Below, piece after piece: positions 1-8,381 of a DNA stretch of 64,000 bases (the first letter of the stretch is position 1; each line of letters begins with the position of its first letter). A model generated the notes under the pieces. The model searched no databases. It was not told the DNA's origin and was given only the letters and a program-made list of their open reading frames with translations. This DNA is from Candidatus Adiutrix sp. (GTDB taxonomy: Bacteria > Desulfobacterota > Desulfarculia > Adiutricales > Adiutricaceae). The stretch spans positions 1 to 64,000 of the forward strand of contig JAISFR010000081.1 in NCBI GenBank assembly GCA_031263565.1. The letters run 5' to 3'. The position numbers were made by a program, and so were the translations under genes.

Positions 1-170
1 GACGTGGCGGGGACTGGAAACGTGGTCCGAATGGGACCGGCGCGCCAGTCTTCGACCCTACCGACGAGCGGGATGTGGAAACGGAGCCACGGCCACCGCG
101 CCACATCTCGACTCTACTGGATTTGAGGCCCCCTGGAAATTCGGTCGGCCCCGGTCCTGGCCGCTGGAAA
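1..170 (+). repeat. Tandem ~60-nt structured repeats, candidate non-coding RNA
   Basis: Two full units (about 1-62 and 63-119) and a degenerate third (about 120-170) lie head to tail, and the array probably continues left of the window. Each full unit has GACG-x-GCGGG, a stem, the bulge AAA followed by CG, a variable inner part, GCG, the closing stem arm and a tail YTCGACYCTACYG. In unit 1 the stem is GACTGG (12-17) with CCAGTC (45-50), with inner hairpin GGTCC/GGACC. In unit 2 it is GATGTGG (72-78) with CCACATC (101-107). The stem sequences differ but still pair perfectly while the flanks are conserved, which is compensatory change expected of RNA structure. No convincing ORF is present. I do not recognise the family. 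Plus-strand orientation is chosen from the A-rich bulge and is not certain. Confidence 0.55.
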
Positions 171-202
171 CGGCAAAGGAGATCGATCGATCTCCTTTGC
201 CG
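171..202. terminator. 32-bp perfect palindrome, possible bidirectional terminator
   Basis: Bases 171-202 are a perfect 16+16 palindrome starting CGGCAAAGGAG and centred on three overlapping GATC sites. It could terminate the reverse-strand gene ending at 243 (followed on that strand by TTTCC) or the forward repeat transcript (followed by CCTTT). Neither side has a strong T-run. Its left arm CGGC can alternatively pair with GCCG at 160-163, so two folds compete. Confidence 0.4.
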
Positions 203-242
203 CCTTTGGTGAACCATTTCTTTCATTTGGCGGGTATTCAGC

Positions 243-764
243 TTATAGGCGCCTCCTTTCGTCAGGGGCGGGCAGTTCTTCCGCCCAGGTGATGTTGAGG
301 ATCAAATCACCCTTCAAGCCCAGGCGGGCGTTGTAGCGGCCGGCCGGCCGCTTGCGGATGACCCGCCGGCCGCCCTGGCCGTCGTTGACGGTGATGTCGA
401 TTTCACTGTTGTCAGGCGGCGGGCCTTCAGCGCGGCAGTCCTCGCAGAGCGAGGCCTCGTAGGAGGATTTGTCCCGGCGCCAGCGGTAGACCAGGCCCTG
501 ACCCTGACAGGTGGGGCAGACTTCCTGAACCGGCCAGGGCAGGGCCGGCGGAAAATCCTGTTCCCGGGGATAGATCAGGCAGAGCTGGTAACAGACGCTC
601 AGGCCGTCTTCCCCGCGGCTCTGAATGAGCCATTTGTCGCCGGGCCAGGCGCCGGACGCGCTTGAACCCTGGCCGACGGCCCCGGCCGGCCGGCCGCTCA
701 GGGCCGTCAGCTCTTCCGGACCGTTGCCGCTGATATTCAAAACCTGATAAACATTATTAGACAT
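243..764 (-). CDS. Small protein with DnaJ-like zinc-finger motif, function unknown
   Basis: A 173-residue protein. CPTCQGQG (83-90) and CEDCRAEG (107-114) resemble one half of a DnaJ zinc module (CxxCxGxG pair), here slightly degenerate in the second motif. The C-terminal GDLILNI (152-158) resembles the strand that begins many DnaJ C-terminal domains. There is no J domain, so it is not itself an Hsp40. The start at 764 is preferred over an upstream ATG at 776 because GAGG lies six bases upstream of it. An exact sigma-54 promoter sits about 45 bases upstream. It is transcribed alone, with the palindrome at 171-202 downstream. The role is unknown; a chaperone accessory or metal-binding role is speculation. 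Confidence 0.75.
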   Translation of the reverse strand: MSNNVYQVLNISGNGPEELTALSGRPAGAVGQGSSASGAWPGDKWLIQSRGEDGLSVCYQLCLIYPREQDFPPALPWPVQEVCPTCQGQGLVYRWRRDKSSYEASLCEDCRAEGPPPDNSEIDITVNDGQGGRRVIRKRPAGRYNARLGLKGDLILNITWAEELPAPDERRRL

Positions 765-808
765 GGCGGGCCTCATTCTGTTGAGAGTTCTTTCTTGACC
801 TTTACTTA

Positions 809-824
809 AGCAAGGCCTGTGCCA
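809..824 (-). promoter_or_regulatory. Sigma-54 (-24/-12) promoter
   Basis: On the reverse strand the sequence reads TGGCAC-AGGCC-TTGCT, an exact match to the sigma-54 consensus TGGCAC-N5-TTGCW with ten bases between the GG and GC dinucleotides. The start of transcription would fall near 798, giving a leader of about 33 bases before the ATG at 764. Such promoters require an AAA+ activator protein, and none is encoded nearby. Confidence 0.7.
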
Positions 825-1057
825 TTTAATAAATTGCTTTTTAATTCAATGTTTTATCTTAATTCAGGTGCCGAGATGTGAAAGCCGCCGCACAGCGGGG
901 GCTGGTCGGCCGGCCCTTCGAAAAAGGGCCGTTTGGTACTATAAATAATGAATTCAATATGTTATTTAGCGTAAATATGCTTTTACAGGTGACTGTGCAT
1001 CATTATGCGCACAAAATATTGACGCTCGAGCCAAATTGCCCCCCACATGAGGGAGGG

Positions 1058-1831
1058 ATGAAGTATAATGGGAGCATGAAGTTCAGTGAATTGATAAGCG
1101 CCGGCCAGACCGTGGCCGTCATTGGCGGCGGCGGCAAAACCGGGCTCATCGAAAAGCTGGAGACCGCCCTCCATGAGGCCGGCCGTCCGGCGCTGGTCAG
1201 TGTGACCACCCGTTTGGGCCGGGAGCAGTTGCCGCACCTGGCCAGGGTCGAGGCCGGCTCCCCGGACGAGGCCCTGGCCGCCGCCGAACGGGCGGCCCGG
1301 GGCGAAAGGCTGCTTCTGGCCGGCCCGTTTAAGCCGGATAATCTGACCTTGAATAAATTTTCCGGCCTGCCCCCGGCCTGGTTTCCGCTCGTCCGCCGGG
1401 CTCTCGGGCCGGAACTGAGCATTCTGGTGGAGGCCGACGGTTCCGCCGGGCGGCCTCTTAAAATACACCGGGCCGGCGAGCCGGCGCCGCCGCCCGGGGC
1501 CGACCGGCTCATTGCGGTGCTGGGGCTGTCGGTTCTCGTCCGGCCCTGGGTCGGAAGCGTCCACCGGGCAGCCGATTTGCCGCTTCTTTGCCCGCCGGGG
1601 GAACTGCCTGAAGAAAATGCCCCTCTCCGCCCGGCCCAGGTGGCGGCCGTGCTGGGGGCCGGCTGGCGCGGGCTCCGCCCGGATTTGATTTTTCTCAATC
1701 AAGCGGACCTTTTAAAGTCGGAATCAGAGCGGAGTCTGGGGCGGGACCTGATGGCCCGTCTGGGCTCCGCCGGTTGGCCGCTTTTGGCCGGCAGCCTCAG
1801 GGATGGCTGTCTCGGACCTGAGATTCGCTGA
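1058..1831 (+). CDS. yqeC: YqeC-type selenium-dependent hydroxylase accessory protein
   Basis: A 257-residue protein of the YqeC family, linked in other genomes to maturation of selenium-dependent molybdenum hydroxylases. It begins VAVIGGGGKTGLIEKLE (19-35), a P-loop-like GGGGKT motif typical of the family, and has the LVEADGSAGRPLK stretch characteristic of it. The reading frame is open from 878, but the upstream part has no family similarity. The ATG at 1058 has GAGGGAGG upstream; a second ATG at 1076 starts right at the conserved domain and is a possible alternative. It stands alone, without the xdh or selD genes it often accompanies. Together with the molbindin at 10904 it hints at molybdenum-enzyme metabolism elsewhere in the genome. 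Confidence 0.75.
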   Translation: MKYNGSMKFSELISAGQTVAVIGGGGKTGLIEKLETALHEAGRPALVSVTTRLGREQLPHLARVEAGSPDEALAAAERAARGERLLLAGPFKPDNLTLNKFSGLPPAWFPLVRRALGPELSILVEADGSAGRPLKIHRAGEPAPPPGADRLIAVLGLSVLVRPWVGSVHRAADLPLLCPPGELPEENAPLRPAQVAAVLGAGWRGLRPDLIFLNQADLLKSESERSLGRDLMARLGSAGWPLLAGSLRDGCLGPEIR

Positions 1832-1838
1832 TTTGGGC

Positions 1839-1868
1839 TTGTTTTGTCCATAGTATATATGGTATCAT
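1839..1868 (+). promoter_or_regulatory. Candidate promoter with inverted repeat upstream of fur
   Basis: TTGTTT (1839-1844) and TATCAT (1863-1868) are 18 bases apart. The spacer contains the inverted repeat CCATA-N5-TATGG (1848-1862). An operator placed between -35 and -10 would suit a repressor, and Fur autoregulation is conceivable, but the repeat is not a canonical Fur box. Confidence 0.3.
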
Positions 1869-1950
1869 CAGAATTTAATCGTGCCGGATGGCATCGGCGC
1901 GAGGGCTTTTTCGAATTTAAAACCAGGTGCGGCCGGCGCGGCGAGGTTCC

Positions 1951-2436
1951 ATGGCGAATAAAAATTCAGCCTACTCTGTTCATAAAAACGACCTTGACCT
2001 CAGGGTCGAATTGGATTCTTTCCGGGCCTTCCTCAAAAGCAAAGGGCACCGCATCACCCGGGAACGGGAAGCCATCGCCGAGGCCGTGCTTCTCAATCGC
2101 GGCCATTTTGACGTTGACGAACTTTTCCTTCACCTGAAAGTCAAGGCCGGCGTTTCCAAAGCCTCCATCTACCGAACCATTCCCATTCTGATCGAATCGG
2201 GCCTCCTGGCCGCGGTTTATCTGGAAAACGGGCATATGCATTACGAAAAGGTTTACGGCCGCGAACATCACAGCCATTTGCGCTGCACCAGTTGCGGCCG
2301 TATTTTTGAATTCAGCGCGCCGGAACTGCCGATCCTGGAAAAGAACATCGCCGAGCAGAAAAATTTTAAAAGCGAAGGCCACAAGTTCGAGATTTGGGGG
2401 CTTTGCTCCAAGTGCCGCGATGACGAGGTTCAATGA
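1951..2436 (+). CDS. Fur/Per/Zur family metal-responsive repressor
   Basis: A 161-residue protein with the two-domain Fur layout: an N-terminal winged helix including GVSKASIYRTIPIL (67-80), then a metal-binding dimerisation domain. Metal ligands are visible as HYEKVYGREHHSHL (97-110) plus two CxxC pairs, CTSC (112-115) and CSKC (152-155), which form the structural zinc site. The start at 1951 has GAGG four bases upstream. The reading frame overlaps the next gene by ATGA, implying translational coupling with ctpA. Whether it senses iron, zinc, manganese or peroxide cannot be decided from sequence alone. Confidence 0.88.
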   Translation: MANKNSAYSVHKNDLDLRVELDSFRAFLKSKGHRITREREAIAEAVLLNRGHFDVDELFLHLKVKAGVSKASIYRTIPILIESGLLAAVYLENGHMHYEKVYGREHHSHLRCTSCGRIFEFSAPELPILEKNIAEQKNFKSEGHKFEIWGLCSKCRDDEVQ

Positions 2437-3821
2437 TGTTTTCACCGACTAATTCAGGCCGCCGGCGCGGCGCGGTTCTGGCCCTGATGCTGGCCCTGGC
2501 CTTGATCATGGTTCCGGCGCGGGCGGCCCGGGCCGATTCGGAAAGCGAACTGTACGACAAGCTGAAAATTTTTTCGCTGGTCATTTATGAAATAAAGAGC
2601 AAATTCGTCGAAGCCCCCAAGGACGACGAAATGATATACGGCGCCATTCGAGGCATGCTGGCCACCCTGGATCCGCACTCGTCCTTTTTGACCCCCGAGG
2701 AAATGAAAGACTTTCAGCAGGAAACTTCGGGCAGTTTCTTCGGGGTGGGCATTGAACTCACCCTGCGCGATGGAGTGCTGACCGTGGTCTCGCCCATTGA
2801 GGGCACCCCGGCCTACAAGGCCGGGCTCCAGTCGGGGGACCAGATAACCAGGATCGACGACAAATCCACCAAGGATATGGGTCTGACCGAGGCGGTCAAG
2901 CTCATCAGGGGGCCGAAGGGCAGCCGGGTGGAATTCACCATCAGCCGCGAAAAAACCAAGTCCCTCCATACCTATTCCCTGGTCCGGGACCTGATCCCCA
3001 TGCGCAGCGTCCGCTCGGAAGTTTTTGAAGACCAATACGCCTATCTGCGCATCGTCAATTTTCAAGGCGACACCTACCAGGACGCCCTAAAGGCCCTGAA
3101 GGACTTTCCGCCCGACCTCAAGGGCCTGATTCTAGATGTCCGCAACGATCCCGGCGGGCTTCTGGACCAGTCCATTAAAATCAGCGGCCTCTTTCTGGGG
3201 CCGGAGCTGGTGGTGGAAACCAAGGGGCGCCTGGCCGATCAGAACGTCAGCTACAAAGCCGACACTAAAATGGAATTTCCGGCCCGGCTGCCCATGGTCG
3301 TTCTGGTCAACGAAGGCTCGGCCAGCGCCAGCGAAATAGTGGCCGGCGCCCTTCAGGACCACCGGCGGGCCCTGGTGGTGGGGGCCAAAAGCTTCGGCAA
3401 GGGGTCGGTGCAGACCATTCTGCCCCTGCCCGACGGCTCGGGCCTGCGTTTGACCACGGCCCGCTTTTATACCCCCTCGGGCCATTCCATCCAGGCTGAC
3501 GGCATCACCCCGGACATCGAGGTGCCCAGCCGCCTGCCTCCGGAAGTGGAAGTGGTGCGGGAAAAAGATCTGGACCGCCATCTGATAGGGGTCAATGAAA
3601 AGGTCGGCGGCCAATCCTCCGCGTCGAAAGATATGCCCGGCCAATCCAAAAAAGATGATCAAAAGAAAGACGAGGGCCAGGGCCCGGAATTTGAAATGCC
3701 CGACCGGCCGCTGTCGGAAATGCCGCTGCCCGAACGCCTCAAGTTTGATCCTCAATTGGATAAAGCTTTGACTTTACTTAAAAATAACCAGGTTCCGAAC
3801 AAGTTCGCCCAGCGCCGCTAG
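2433..3821 (+). CDS. ctpA: C-terminal processing peptidase, S41 family
   Basis: A 462-residue periplasmic serine protease that trims or degrades proteins from the C-terminus. Residues 12-35 form a hydrophobic signal segment. A PDZ domain spans about 103-175 (FFGVGIEL, GTPAYKAGLQSGD). The S41 catalytic core contains NEGSASASE with nucleophile Ser298 and GKGSVQ with general base Lys323, the spacing seen in CtpB-type enzymes. The tail 395-440 is rich in charged residues and proline. The start overlaps the fur stop by four bases; a second ATG follows immediately at 2436. The envelope substrate is unknown. Confidence 0.92.
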   Translation: MMFSPTNSGRRRGAVLALMLALALIMVPARAARADSESELYDKLKIFSLVIYEIKSKFVEAPKDDEMIYGAIRGMLATLDPHSSFLTPEEMKDFQQETSGSFFGVGIELTLRDGVLTVVSPIEGTPAYKAGLQSGDQITRIDDKSTKDMGLTEAVKLIRGPKGSRVEFTISREKTKSLHTYSLVRDLIPMRSVRSEVFEDQYAYLRIVNFQGDTYQDALKALKDFPPDLKGLILDVRNDPGGLLDQSIKISGLFLGPELVVETKGRLADQNVSYKADTKMEFPARLPMVVLVNEGSASASEIVAGALQDHRRALVVGAKSFGKGSVQTILPLPDGSGLRLTTARFYTPSGHSIQADGITPDIEVPSRLPPEVEVVREKDLDRHLIGVNEKVGGQSSASKDMPGQSKKDDQKKDEGQGPEFEMPDRPLSEMPLPERLKFDPQLDKALTLLKNNQVPNKFAQRR

Positions 3822-3900
3822 TCGGCCGGGCCGCCCAAGGCTCCTTCGGGGCCGTGATACCGGCGTCGGCCGCGGGCCAAGGCGCCTCTATGGAGTTTGC

Positions 3901-6294
3901 ATGTCCTCAGTCCAGAGCGACGAAACGCCGTCGGAAATTCAGTCCGGCCAAGAAAACGAGCCGCTGGAGCCGGAATTGGTTTCAGAACTGGAAGCCGGGC
4001 CCCGGGCCGAACGCCCCAATTTCCTCACCGCCACCCGCTTCACTGATTTCGATCTCCCCCCGGAAATTTTGGAAGGCCTGGACAACGCCGGCTTTGAATA
4101 CTGCACCCCCATCCAGGCCCAGGCCATTCCCGTGGCCCTGAAGGGCGACGACATCGCCGGCCAGGCCCAGACCGGCACCGGCAAGACCACCGCCTTTCTG
4201 GTGCCGCTTCTCAATCGTCTTTTAAAGAACAAGGCCCTGGAGCCGGGTCTGCCCCGGGCCATCATCGTCACCCCCACCCGGGAACTGGCCCTGCAGATTC
4301 ATGAGGACGCCCTGATCCTGGCCGGGGGCACCAGCCTGCGCCAGGTGCTGGTCATCGGGGGTCTGGATTACAAGGAACAGGCCGAACTCTTGAGTTCCGG
4401 CCCGGAGATCGTCATCTGCACTCCCGGCCGCATCATCGACTATCTCCAGCAGGGGGTCTTCAAGACCCGGGCCATTGAAGCGGCCGTGGTCGACGAGGCC
4501 GACCGCCTCCTGGACATGGGCTTCATCAAAGACCTGAAATATCTCCTGGGCAAGCTGCCGCCTTTCACCCAGCGGCAGACCATGCTCTTTTCGGCCACTT
4601 TGGATGAGCGGGTGCTGGAACTGACCTATCAGTACATGAACCCGCCCCAGTACATCACCGCCGAACCCGACAAGGCCACCAAGATCTCCATCGAACAGGA
4701 ACTCTACCACGTGGGGCGCGACGAAAAGTTGCCGCTGCTGATGGGCCTTCTGCGGCGGGAGGAGCATCGCCGGGTCATCATCTTCGTCAACACCAAAAGC
4801 GGGGTGGAATGGCTGGCCAAAAAATTGGCCATGAACGGTTTTCAGGCTGAAGGCATCACCGGGGACCTGCCCCAGCCCCGGCGCCTGAAGCTGATGGAGG
4901 CTTTCAAGGAAAACCGCCTCCAGATCCTGGTGGCCACCGATGTGGCCAGCCGGGGCATCCATGTCGATGACGTCAGTCATGTCTACAACTACGACCTGCC
5001 CCAGGACGCGGAAAATTACGTTCACCGCATCGGCCGCACGGCCCGGGCCGGGCACAGCGGCAAGGCCGTCTCTTTTGGCTGCGAGGATTATGTCTTTCAT
5101 CTGGAGGCGATTGAAAATTTTCTGGGTGAGAAAATTCCGGTCTTCTGGGCCGAGCAGGACTGGTTACAGGAAGATCTGGGGGGCGAAGTGCGCTTGAAAG
5201 AACGGCGGGTCGGCGGCGATAAGCGACGGACTGAAAAGCGCGGCGGCCGGGAGACCGGCGGCGGCGGACGCGTTGGCCGGGGGCCGGCCAAGAGCCAGCG
5301 GCCCGGCGGCATTTTCGGGCTGGCCCCCCGCCTGAGTTCTCCGGGAAGCGAAGATCCCCGCCAGATTCTCAACTGGTCTCCGGCCGTTGACGAGGCTCCC
5401 CCGGTAGAGGCGGAGCTTATGGAAGTCCAGGCCGGGGATGGCCCTGAAGGCCCTGAACGCGAAGGCCGGGAAGGGCGGCGCCGCAAACGCCGCCGGGGCC
5501 GCCGGGGCGGCCGGGAGGCGGCGGTCTCCGCTGCTCCGGAGCTGCCCGATCTGAGCGGCGAGGCCGCCGTCCCTGAGGCGTCGGCGGCCAGCCCGGCCTC
5601 GGCCGAAGCCGAGCCGCCCGAAGCGTCGGAGGATTCCAGCCCGGAAGAGGCTCCCCAGGCGCCGGCCAGGAAGGCGCCGGCCAGAAAACCGCGTTCTTCC
5701 TCAAAGAGCCGGGTCCCCGCCCGGGCCCTGGAGACGGAGGCCCCGGCCGGGGTGGCCGTCGCTTCGGAAGCCCGGCCGGAGAAGGAAGCTCCGTCGGCGG
5801 AGAAGGCCGGGCCGGCTGAAAAAAGCGGAACCGCCCCGGCCAGAAAAGCGGCTCCCCGGAAAAAGGCCGCGAGCCGGGCGGCCGAAGCCCCGGCCGAAAT
5901 TCCGGCCGGGAAGAGCGCCGGGACCAAAGCCAAAAGCCCGGTGAAAAAGGCCGGGGCCGAAAGCGCCGCCAAGGCCGGCCGGTCCGCAGCCAAAAAGAGC
6001 TCCGCGGCCGGCTCTCCGGCCGGGGCTGAAGCTGAAAAAGCCGCCGCGCCCAAAACGCGCCGGCCGGCCAAAAAAGCCGCCGCCCCTGCGGCCGAAAAGA
6101 AGGCCCCGGCTGAGCCCGGAGCCGAAGCCGCCAGTCCGAAAAGCCCGGCCAAAAAAACGGCCGCCAAAAAAGAAACTGAAGAAAAACCGGCCAAAGCGGC
6201 CGCCCGGCCGGCGGCTAAAAGCCCGGCCGCGAAGAAGACGGTGGCCGGGAAGAAGGCCGGCCCGGCCGAACCAGAGGCCAAGCCCGGCGAATAA
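3901..6294 (+). CDS. DEAD-box RNA helicase with long Lys/Ala/Pro-rich tail
   Basis: A 797-residue ATP-dependent RNA helicase. The core (about 45-420) has the Q motif region, motif I AQTGTGKT (89-96), PTRELA, DEAD (198-201), SAT and HRIGRTARAG (near 375-384). This is close to RhlE/RhlB enzymes of RNA decay or ribosome assembly. After about residue 430 the protein becomes low complexity: first an Arg-rich block (RRRKRRRGRRGG), then about 230 residues of repeated KKAA, AAKK and SPAKK-like units resembling histone H1 or AlgP tails. Such a tail should bind nucleic acid non-specifically and raise local RNA affinity. GGAG lies five bases before the start. Very high GC in the tail makes long antisense frames that are not genes. 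Confidence 0.9.
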   Translation: MSSVQSDETPSEIQSGQENEPLEPELVSELEAGPRAERPNFLTATRFTDFDLPPEILEGLDNAGFEYCTPIQAQAIPVALKGDDIAGQAQTGTGKTTAFLVPLLNRLLKNKALEPGLPRAIIVTPTRELALQIHEDALILAGGTSLRQVLVIGGLDYKEQAELLSSGPEIVICTPGRIIDYLQQGVFKTRAIEAAVVDEADRLLDMGFIKDLKYLLGKLPPFTQRQTMLFSATLDERVLELTYQYMNPPQYITAEPDKATKISIEQELYHVGRDEKLPLLMGLLRREEHRRVIIFVNTKSGVEWLAKKLAMNGFQAEGITGDLPQPRRLKLMEAFKENRLQILVATDVASRGIHVDDVSHVYNYDLPQDAENYVHRIGRTARAGHSGKAVSFGCEDYVFHLEAIENFLGEKIPVFWAEQDWLQEDLGGEVRLKERRVGGDKRRTEKRGGRETGGGGRVGRGPAKSQRPGGIFGLAPRLSSPGSEDPRQILNWSPAVDEAPPVEAELMEVQAGDGPEGPEREGREGRRRKRRRGRRGGREAAVSAAPELPDLSGEAAVPEASAASPASAEAEPPEASEDSSPEEAPQAPARKAPARKPRSSSKSRVPARALETEAPAGVAVASEARPEKEAPSAEKAGPAEKSGTAPARKAAPRKKAASRAAEAPAEIPAGKSAGTKAKSPVKKAGAESAAKAGRSAAKKSSAAGSPAGAEAEKAAAPKTRRPAKKAAAPAAEKKAPAEPGAEAASPKSPAKKTAAKKETEEKPAKAAARPAAKSPAAKKTVAGKKAGPAEPEAKPGE

Positions 6295-6353
6295 TACCCG
6301 GAGATGGGGCCGTCAAGGGCTGCCAGTTAATTTAGATAAGCTTGGTAAATCAG

Positions 6354-7364
6354 ATGAGCCTGGATCCTTACAAAGTGTTGGGCGTGGAAAAGAACGCCGA
6401 CGCTGCCGCCGTCAAGAGCGCCTATCGCAAGCTGGCCCGCAAGCATCACCCGGACGTCAACCCGGGCGACAAGGCCGCCGAAGAGAAGTTCAAAGAGATT
6501 TCGGAAGCTTACGATATTCTGTCCGACCCGGCCAAAAAAAACGAATATGACCATCTGGGCCGCGAAGCCTTTTATGAACGGGGTTTCGGCGGCGCCGGCT
6601 ATCAGAGCCCGGACTTCAGCCAGGGCGGCTTTTCCTTTGAAGACATTTTTGGCGATCTCTTCGGCGGCGGTGGTCGCGGTCGCGGCGGCGGAGCCTCCTT
6701 TTCCTTCGGGCGCTCCTTTGGCGGGGCGTCGGCGCCCCAAAAAGGCGACGACGTCAACCTCAAGCTGACCATCAGCCTGCGCGAGGCCGCCTTCGGCGTC
6801 GAAGCCAAGCTGGAACTGGGCATTCCCCAGACCTGCCCTCAGTGCCGGGGCCAGGGCCTGATGTCCTCCGGCGGCGGAGTGCGGACCTGCCCGGGCTGCG
6901 GCGGGCGCGGCCAGGTCAACCAGTTGGAGAACCTGAAAGTCAAAATACCGGCCGGCATCGAAAACGGCCAGAAGGTCCGTCTGAAGGGCAAAGGTTCTCC
7001 GGGGCGGAACGGCGGCCCGGCCGGCGACCTGCTGGCGGAAGTTGCGACCAAGCCCGATCCGGTTTTCACCCGGAAGGGCCGCGACCTGAGCGCCGAACTC
7101 CCGGTCAGTCTCTATGATCTCCTTCTGGGCGGCACGGTCGAGGCTCCGACCTTGAGCGGCCGGGCCTCTCTGAAGATCCCCGCCGGCACCCAGAACGGCG
7201 CCCGCCTGCGCCTGAAAGGCCAGGGAATGCCGGCCAGCAAAAAGGAGGCCGCCGGCGATCTCTACGTGACCATTCGGGCTCTTCTGCCCACCAGACTCGC
7301 GGCCGGGGCCCAGAAGCTCGTCCGGCAACTGGCCGAGGCCGCCCCTCTGGGAGAGCCGACATGA
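6354..7364 (+). CDS. DnaJ-family co-chaperone with a reduced zinc module
   Basis: A 336-residue J-domain protein. The J domain (1-66) carries the HPD triad at 32-34 that stimulates DnaK ATPase. A Gly/Phe-rich linker follows (about 75-120). Only two cysteine repeats are present, CPQCRGQG (from 161) and CPGCGGRG (from 179), instead of the four of canonical DnaJ, followed by the two beta-rich C-terminal substrate domains. It is therefore between DnaJ and the zinc-less CbpA in architecture. The ATG at 6354 is chosen; an in-frame TTG at 6342 is possible, and neither has a strong ribosome site. The gene overlaps the next by four bases. Confidence 0.85.
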   Translation: MSLDPYKVLGVEKNADAAAVKSAYRKLARKHHPDVNPGDKAAEEKFKEISEAYDILSDPAKKNEYDHLGREAFYERGFGGAGYQSPDFSQGGFSFEDIFGDLFGGGGRGRGGGASFSFGRSFGGASAPQKGDDVNLKLTISLREAAFGVEAKLELGIPQTCPQCRGQGLMSSGGGVRTCPGCGGRGQVNQLENLKVKIPAGIENGQKVRLKGKGSPGRNGGPAGDLLAEVATKPDPVFTRKGRDLSAELPVSLYDLLLGGTVEAPTLSGRASLKIPAGTQNGARLRLKGQGMPASKKEAAGDLYVTIRALLPTRLAAGAQKLVRQLAEAAPLGEPT

Positions 7365-8356
7365 GTCACCAGTCCTCCGGCCGGGCCCGTCTGGAGGCTT
7401 TTTTCAAGGTCTTTCAAAGCGACGACCGGGTGCTCATCGTCATCTCGGCCGATCCTGACGCCATGGCCAGCGCGGCGGCCGTCAAGCGTCTGTTGTGGCG
7501 CAAGGTGAGCCAGGTGGCCGTGGCCTCGGTCAACCAGGTCAAGAGACCTGACAATCTCCATTTGCTGGAGATCCTGAAGCTGAAGATGGACTCCCTGGCC
7601 TCGATCGATCCCGGCGATTACCAGCGCCTGGTCATGGTCGATTCCCAGCCCCACCATTCGCCCGAGACCGAGTTGCTGTCTTTTGATCTGGTCATCGACC
7701 ATCACCCGTCGGCGCCCCTTTATCCGGGCCGGCAGCCGGCCTTCGCCGATATCCGGCCCGAACTGGGGGCCACGGCCACCATGATGGCCGGCTACCTTCG
7801 GGCGGCCAAGATCAGGCCCAATCCCCGGCTGGCCACCGCCCTGTTTTACGCCATCAAGACCGATACCCAGAATTTCGTCCGCCAGGGACAGTTGGAGGAC
7901 ATGAAAGCCTTCCGCCGGCTCTATCCCCTGGTTCATCTGCCGCTGCTCTCCGACATCGAACGGGCCCCCATCGCCCGCTCTTCCTTTAAAAATATCGTTT
8001 CCGGGCTGGGCGGCGCGGTTTTTGCGAAAAATTCGGCCCACAGTTTTCTGGGCCGGACCGACCACGCCGACACCCTGGTGATGGTGGCTGATTTTCTGAT
8101 GAAGATCAAAGGGGTCAATCGGGCCGTGGCCGCCGGCCTGGCCGGCGACAAACTGGTGATCATCCTGAGGGCCGGGGGCCTGCGTCAGGATGTGGGTCAA
8201 CTGGCCCAGCGCGCCTTCGGCGAGCTGGGTTCGGCCGGCGGCCACAAAAACATGGCCCGGGCCGAAATCCCCCTGAAGCATCTGGAGGTCAAAATCAGAA
8301 ACAACCTCCAGGCCATCAACCGTTTCGTCCTTCGCCGGCTCAGCGACGCCAAATAA
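7361..8356 (+). CDS. DHH-family phosphoesterase
   Basis: A 331-residue protein with the DHH phosphoesterase signature: SADPDAMASA (30-39), MVDSQPHHS and the DHHPSA motif that gives the family its name, then a DHHA1-like C-terminal part ending in GSAGGHKNMARAEI. Relatives such as NrnA degrade oligoribonucleotides or cyclic-dinucleotide linear products using Mn2+. The first motif reads DPDA rather than the usual DxDS/DADG, so the exact substrate is uncertain. It overlaps dnaJ by ATGA, so the two are co-translated. Confidence 0.8.
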   Translation: MSHQSSGRARLEAFFKVFQSDDRVLIVISADPDAMASAAAVKRLLWRKVSQVAVASVNQVKRPDNLHLLEILKLKMDSLASIDPGDYQRLVMVDSQPHHSPETELLSFDLVIDHHPSAPLYPGRQPAFADIRPELGATATMMAGYLRAAKIRPNPRLATALFYAIKTDTQNFVRQGQLEDMKAFRRLYPLVHLPLLSDIERAPIARSSFKNIVSGLGGAVFAKNSAHSFLGRTDHADTLVMVADFLMKIKGVNRAVAAGLAGDKLVIILRAGGLRQDVGQLAQRAFGELGSAGGHKNMARAEIPLKHLEVKIRNNLQAINRFVLRRLSDAK

Positions 8357-8381
8357 AGTAAAATTTGAAAGAGGTAGTGTC

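Noticed and set aside
1-170. CRISPR array
   Set aside because: Units are imperfect, contiguous and self-pairing, with no constant repeats separated by unique spacers.
878-1057. N-terminal extension of yqeC from 878
   Set aside because: These codons have no family similarity and precede a good ribosome site at 1049-1056.
5097-6281. 394-codon reverse frame opposite the helicase tail
   Set aside because: Ala/Ser/Gly low-complexity mirror of the Lys/Ala/Pro tail; not a gene.
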